Shown here in pieces: positions 63,616 to 64,000 of a DNA stretch of 64,000 nt. The stretch is from JBEIHX01 sp040381075. Its GTDB lineage: Bacteria; Pseudomonadota; Alphaproteobacteria; Caulobacterales; Aquidulcibacteraceae. Position 1 is the first letter of the stretch, and each line of letters opens with the position of its first letter. Under the pieces are notes generated by a model. It saw nothing but the letters and a program-made list of their open reading frames with translations, ran no database searches and was not told where the DNA came from. The position numbers were made by a program, and so were the translations under genes. The stretch covers positions 16,277 to 80,276 of the forward strand of contig JBEIHX010000016.1 in assembly GCA_040381075.1 (NCBI GenBank), read 5' to 3'.

Positions 63616-63927
63616 ATGGCCCCGACTAAGGATGCATTGACGCGCGCTGACGCCGCGATGGCTCGGCAGCGCCAAGCCCGCGTCGCCATCGCGGCGCGCT
63701 ACGACCGCGGCATCGGCCGCATTGTCGTGACGCTGCAATCCGGCCTTGGGCTTGCCTTCCCGCCACGGTTGGCGGAGGGCCTGCATGGCGCCTGCGTTGA
63801 TGCGTTGTCTTGCATTGAAATCACCCCCTCGGGGCTGGGTCTGCATTGGCCACAACTGGATGCGGTTTTTGTTCGTACCTGGCTTGATCGAAGGTGTGTT
63901 CGGGTCGAAAGCCTGGATGGCGCGTGA
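63616..63927 (+). CDS. DUF2442 domain protein
   Basis: 103 residues. RIVVTLQSGLGLAFPPRLAE, then IEITPSGLGLHWPQLDAVF is the DUF2442 pattern. DUF2442 genes are often paired with DUF4160 or small basic proteins in toxin-antitoxin-like or accessory loci; function is not established. It overlaps the next small gene by 11 bases. Confidence 0.8.
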   Translation: MAPTKDALTRADAAMARQRQARVAIAARYDRGIGRIVVTLQSGLGLAFPPRLAEGLHGACVDALSCIEITPSGLGLHWPQLDAVFVRTWLDRRCVRVESLDGA

Positions 63928-64000
63928 GATGGGCGCCAAAGGCGGCCGAACGCGGTCTGAGGCAAAGGCGGAAGCCGCGCGCAAAAGCGACAGAAGGGGC
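63917..64000 (+). CDS. start of a small basic protein (partial, runs off the right edge)
   Basis: 28 codons from an ATG overlapping the DUF2442 gene: MAREMGAKGGRTRSEAKAEA, then ARKSDRRG. Gly/Ala/Lys-rich starts of this type are common right after DUF2442 genes. The rest is outside the window. Confidence 0.5.
   Translation, partial: MAREMGAKGGRTRSEAKAEAARKSDRRG

Overview
The window is high-GC chromosomal DNA of an alphaproteobacterium. The gene order chorismate mutase-hisC-tyrA beside metX-metW, a fused MnmC, a PspF-PspABC module and a NuoE-type helix-hairpin-helix tail all point that way; a Caulobacterales/Maricaulales-like host is the best guess but is not proven by sequence alone. No rRNA, tRNA or CRISPR array was recognised.

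Region by region. 1-10 kb: the start of an exported protein, a TerC-family membrane protein, a helix-hairpin-helix protein, glutamate racemase, the outer-membrane assembly pair TamA-TamB, and a lipoprotein MsrA. 10.4-15.9 kb: a PQQ/haem c dehydrogenase, then a phage-shock module (divergent pspF; a sigma-54 promoter; a 36-residue membrane peptide; pspA, pspB, pspC; a small secreted protein). 15.9-30.3 kb: housekeeping genes (mnmC, motA, a YhhN-family protein, tsaD, hemC-hemD, dut, rpmB, tyrA-hisC-chorismate mutase, metX-metW) plus a self-contained transcription unit for a 28-residue membrane peptide. 30.6-33.5 kb: a decayed mobile island (AlpA-like regulator, LysR and conjugal-peptidase relics, a broken VapBC, an IS21-type end, a broken acetyltransferase). 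33.6-37.9 kb: a TonB-dependent receptor divergent from an alkaline phosphatase. 38-41 kb: a second eroded accessory stretch (response-regulator tail, truncated Fic protein, one intact and one decayed toxin-antitoxin pair). 41.1-49 kb: glutathione peroxidase, LysE exporter, a Baeyer-Villiger-type monooxygenase, an ammonium transporter fused to a chemoreceptor signalling domain, an SDR and an orphan protein.

49.4-61.6 kb is the most coherent candidate for an undescribed system: TonB receptor, DUF1254/DUF1214 protein, depolymerase-like esterase, an unrecognised partner protein, SCP-x-type thiolase, acyl-CoA ligase, alpha/beta hydrolase, a GntR/FCD regulator and a lipoprotein. Four copies of the perfect palindrome TTGTCGACAA lie in its three main promoter regions (two between the TonB receptor and the DUF1254 gene, one before the esterase, one between thiolase and ligase). 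The simplest reading is one substrate-responsive regulon, controlled by the cluster's own GntR protein, that takes up an ester or polymer, hydrolyses it, activates the acid with CoA and cleaves it thiolytically.

61.9-64 kb enters another accessory region: antitoxin with a frameshifted PIN toxin, two excisionase-like HTH genes (one frameshifted) and a DUF2442 gene followed by the start of a further small basic protein.

A striking background feature is the many short tandem-repeat arrays. Five independent intergenic arrays of unrelated sequence share a 14-bp unit length, while arrays inside genes have units of 12 or 15 bp that keep the frame.
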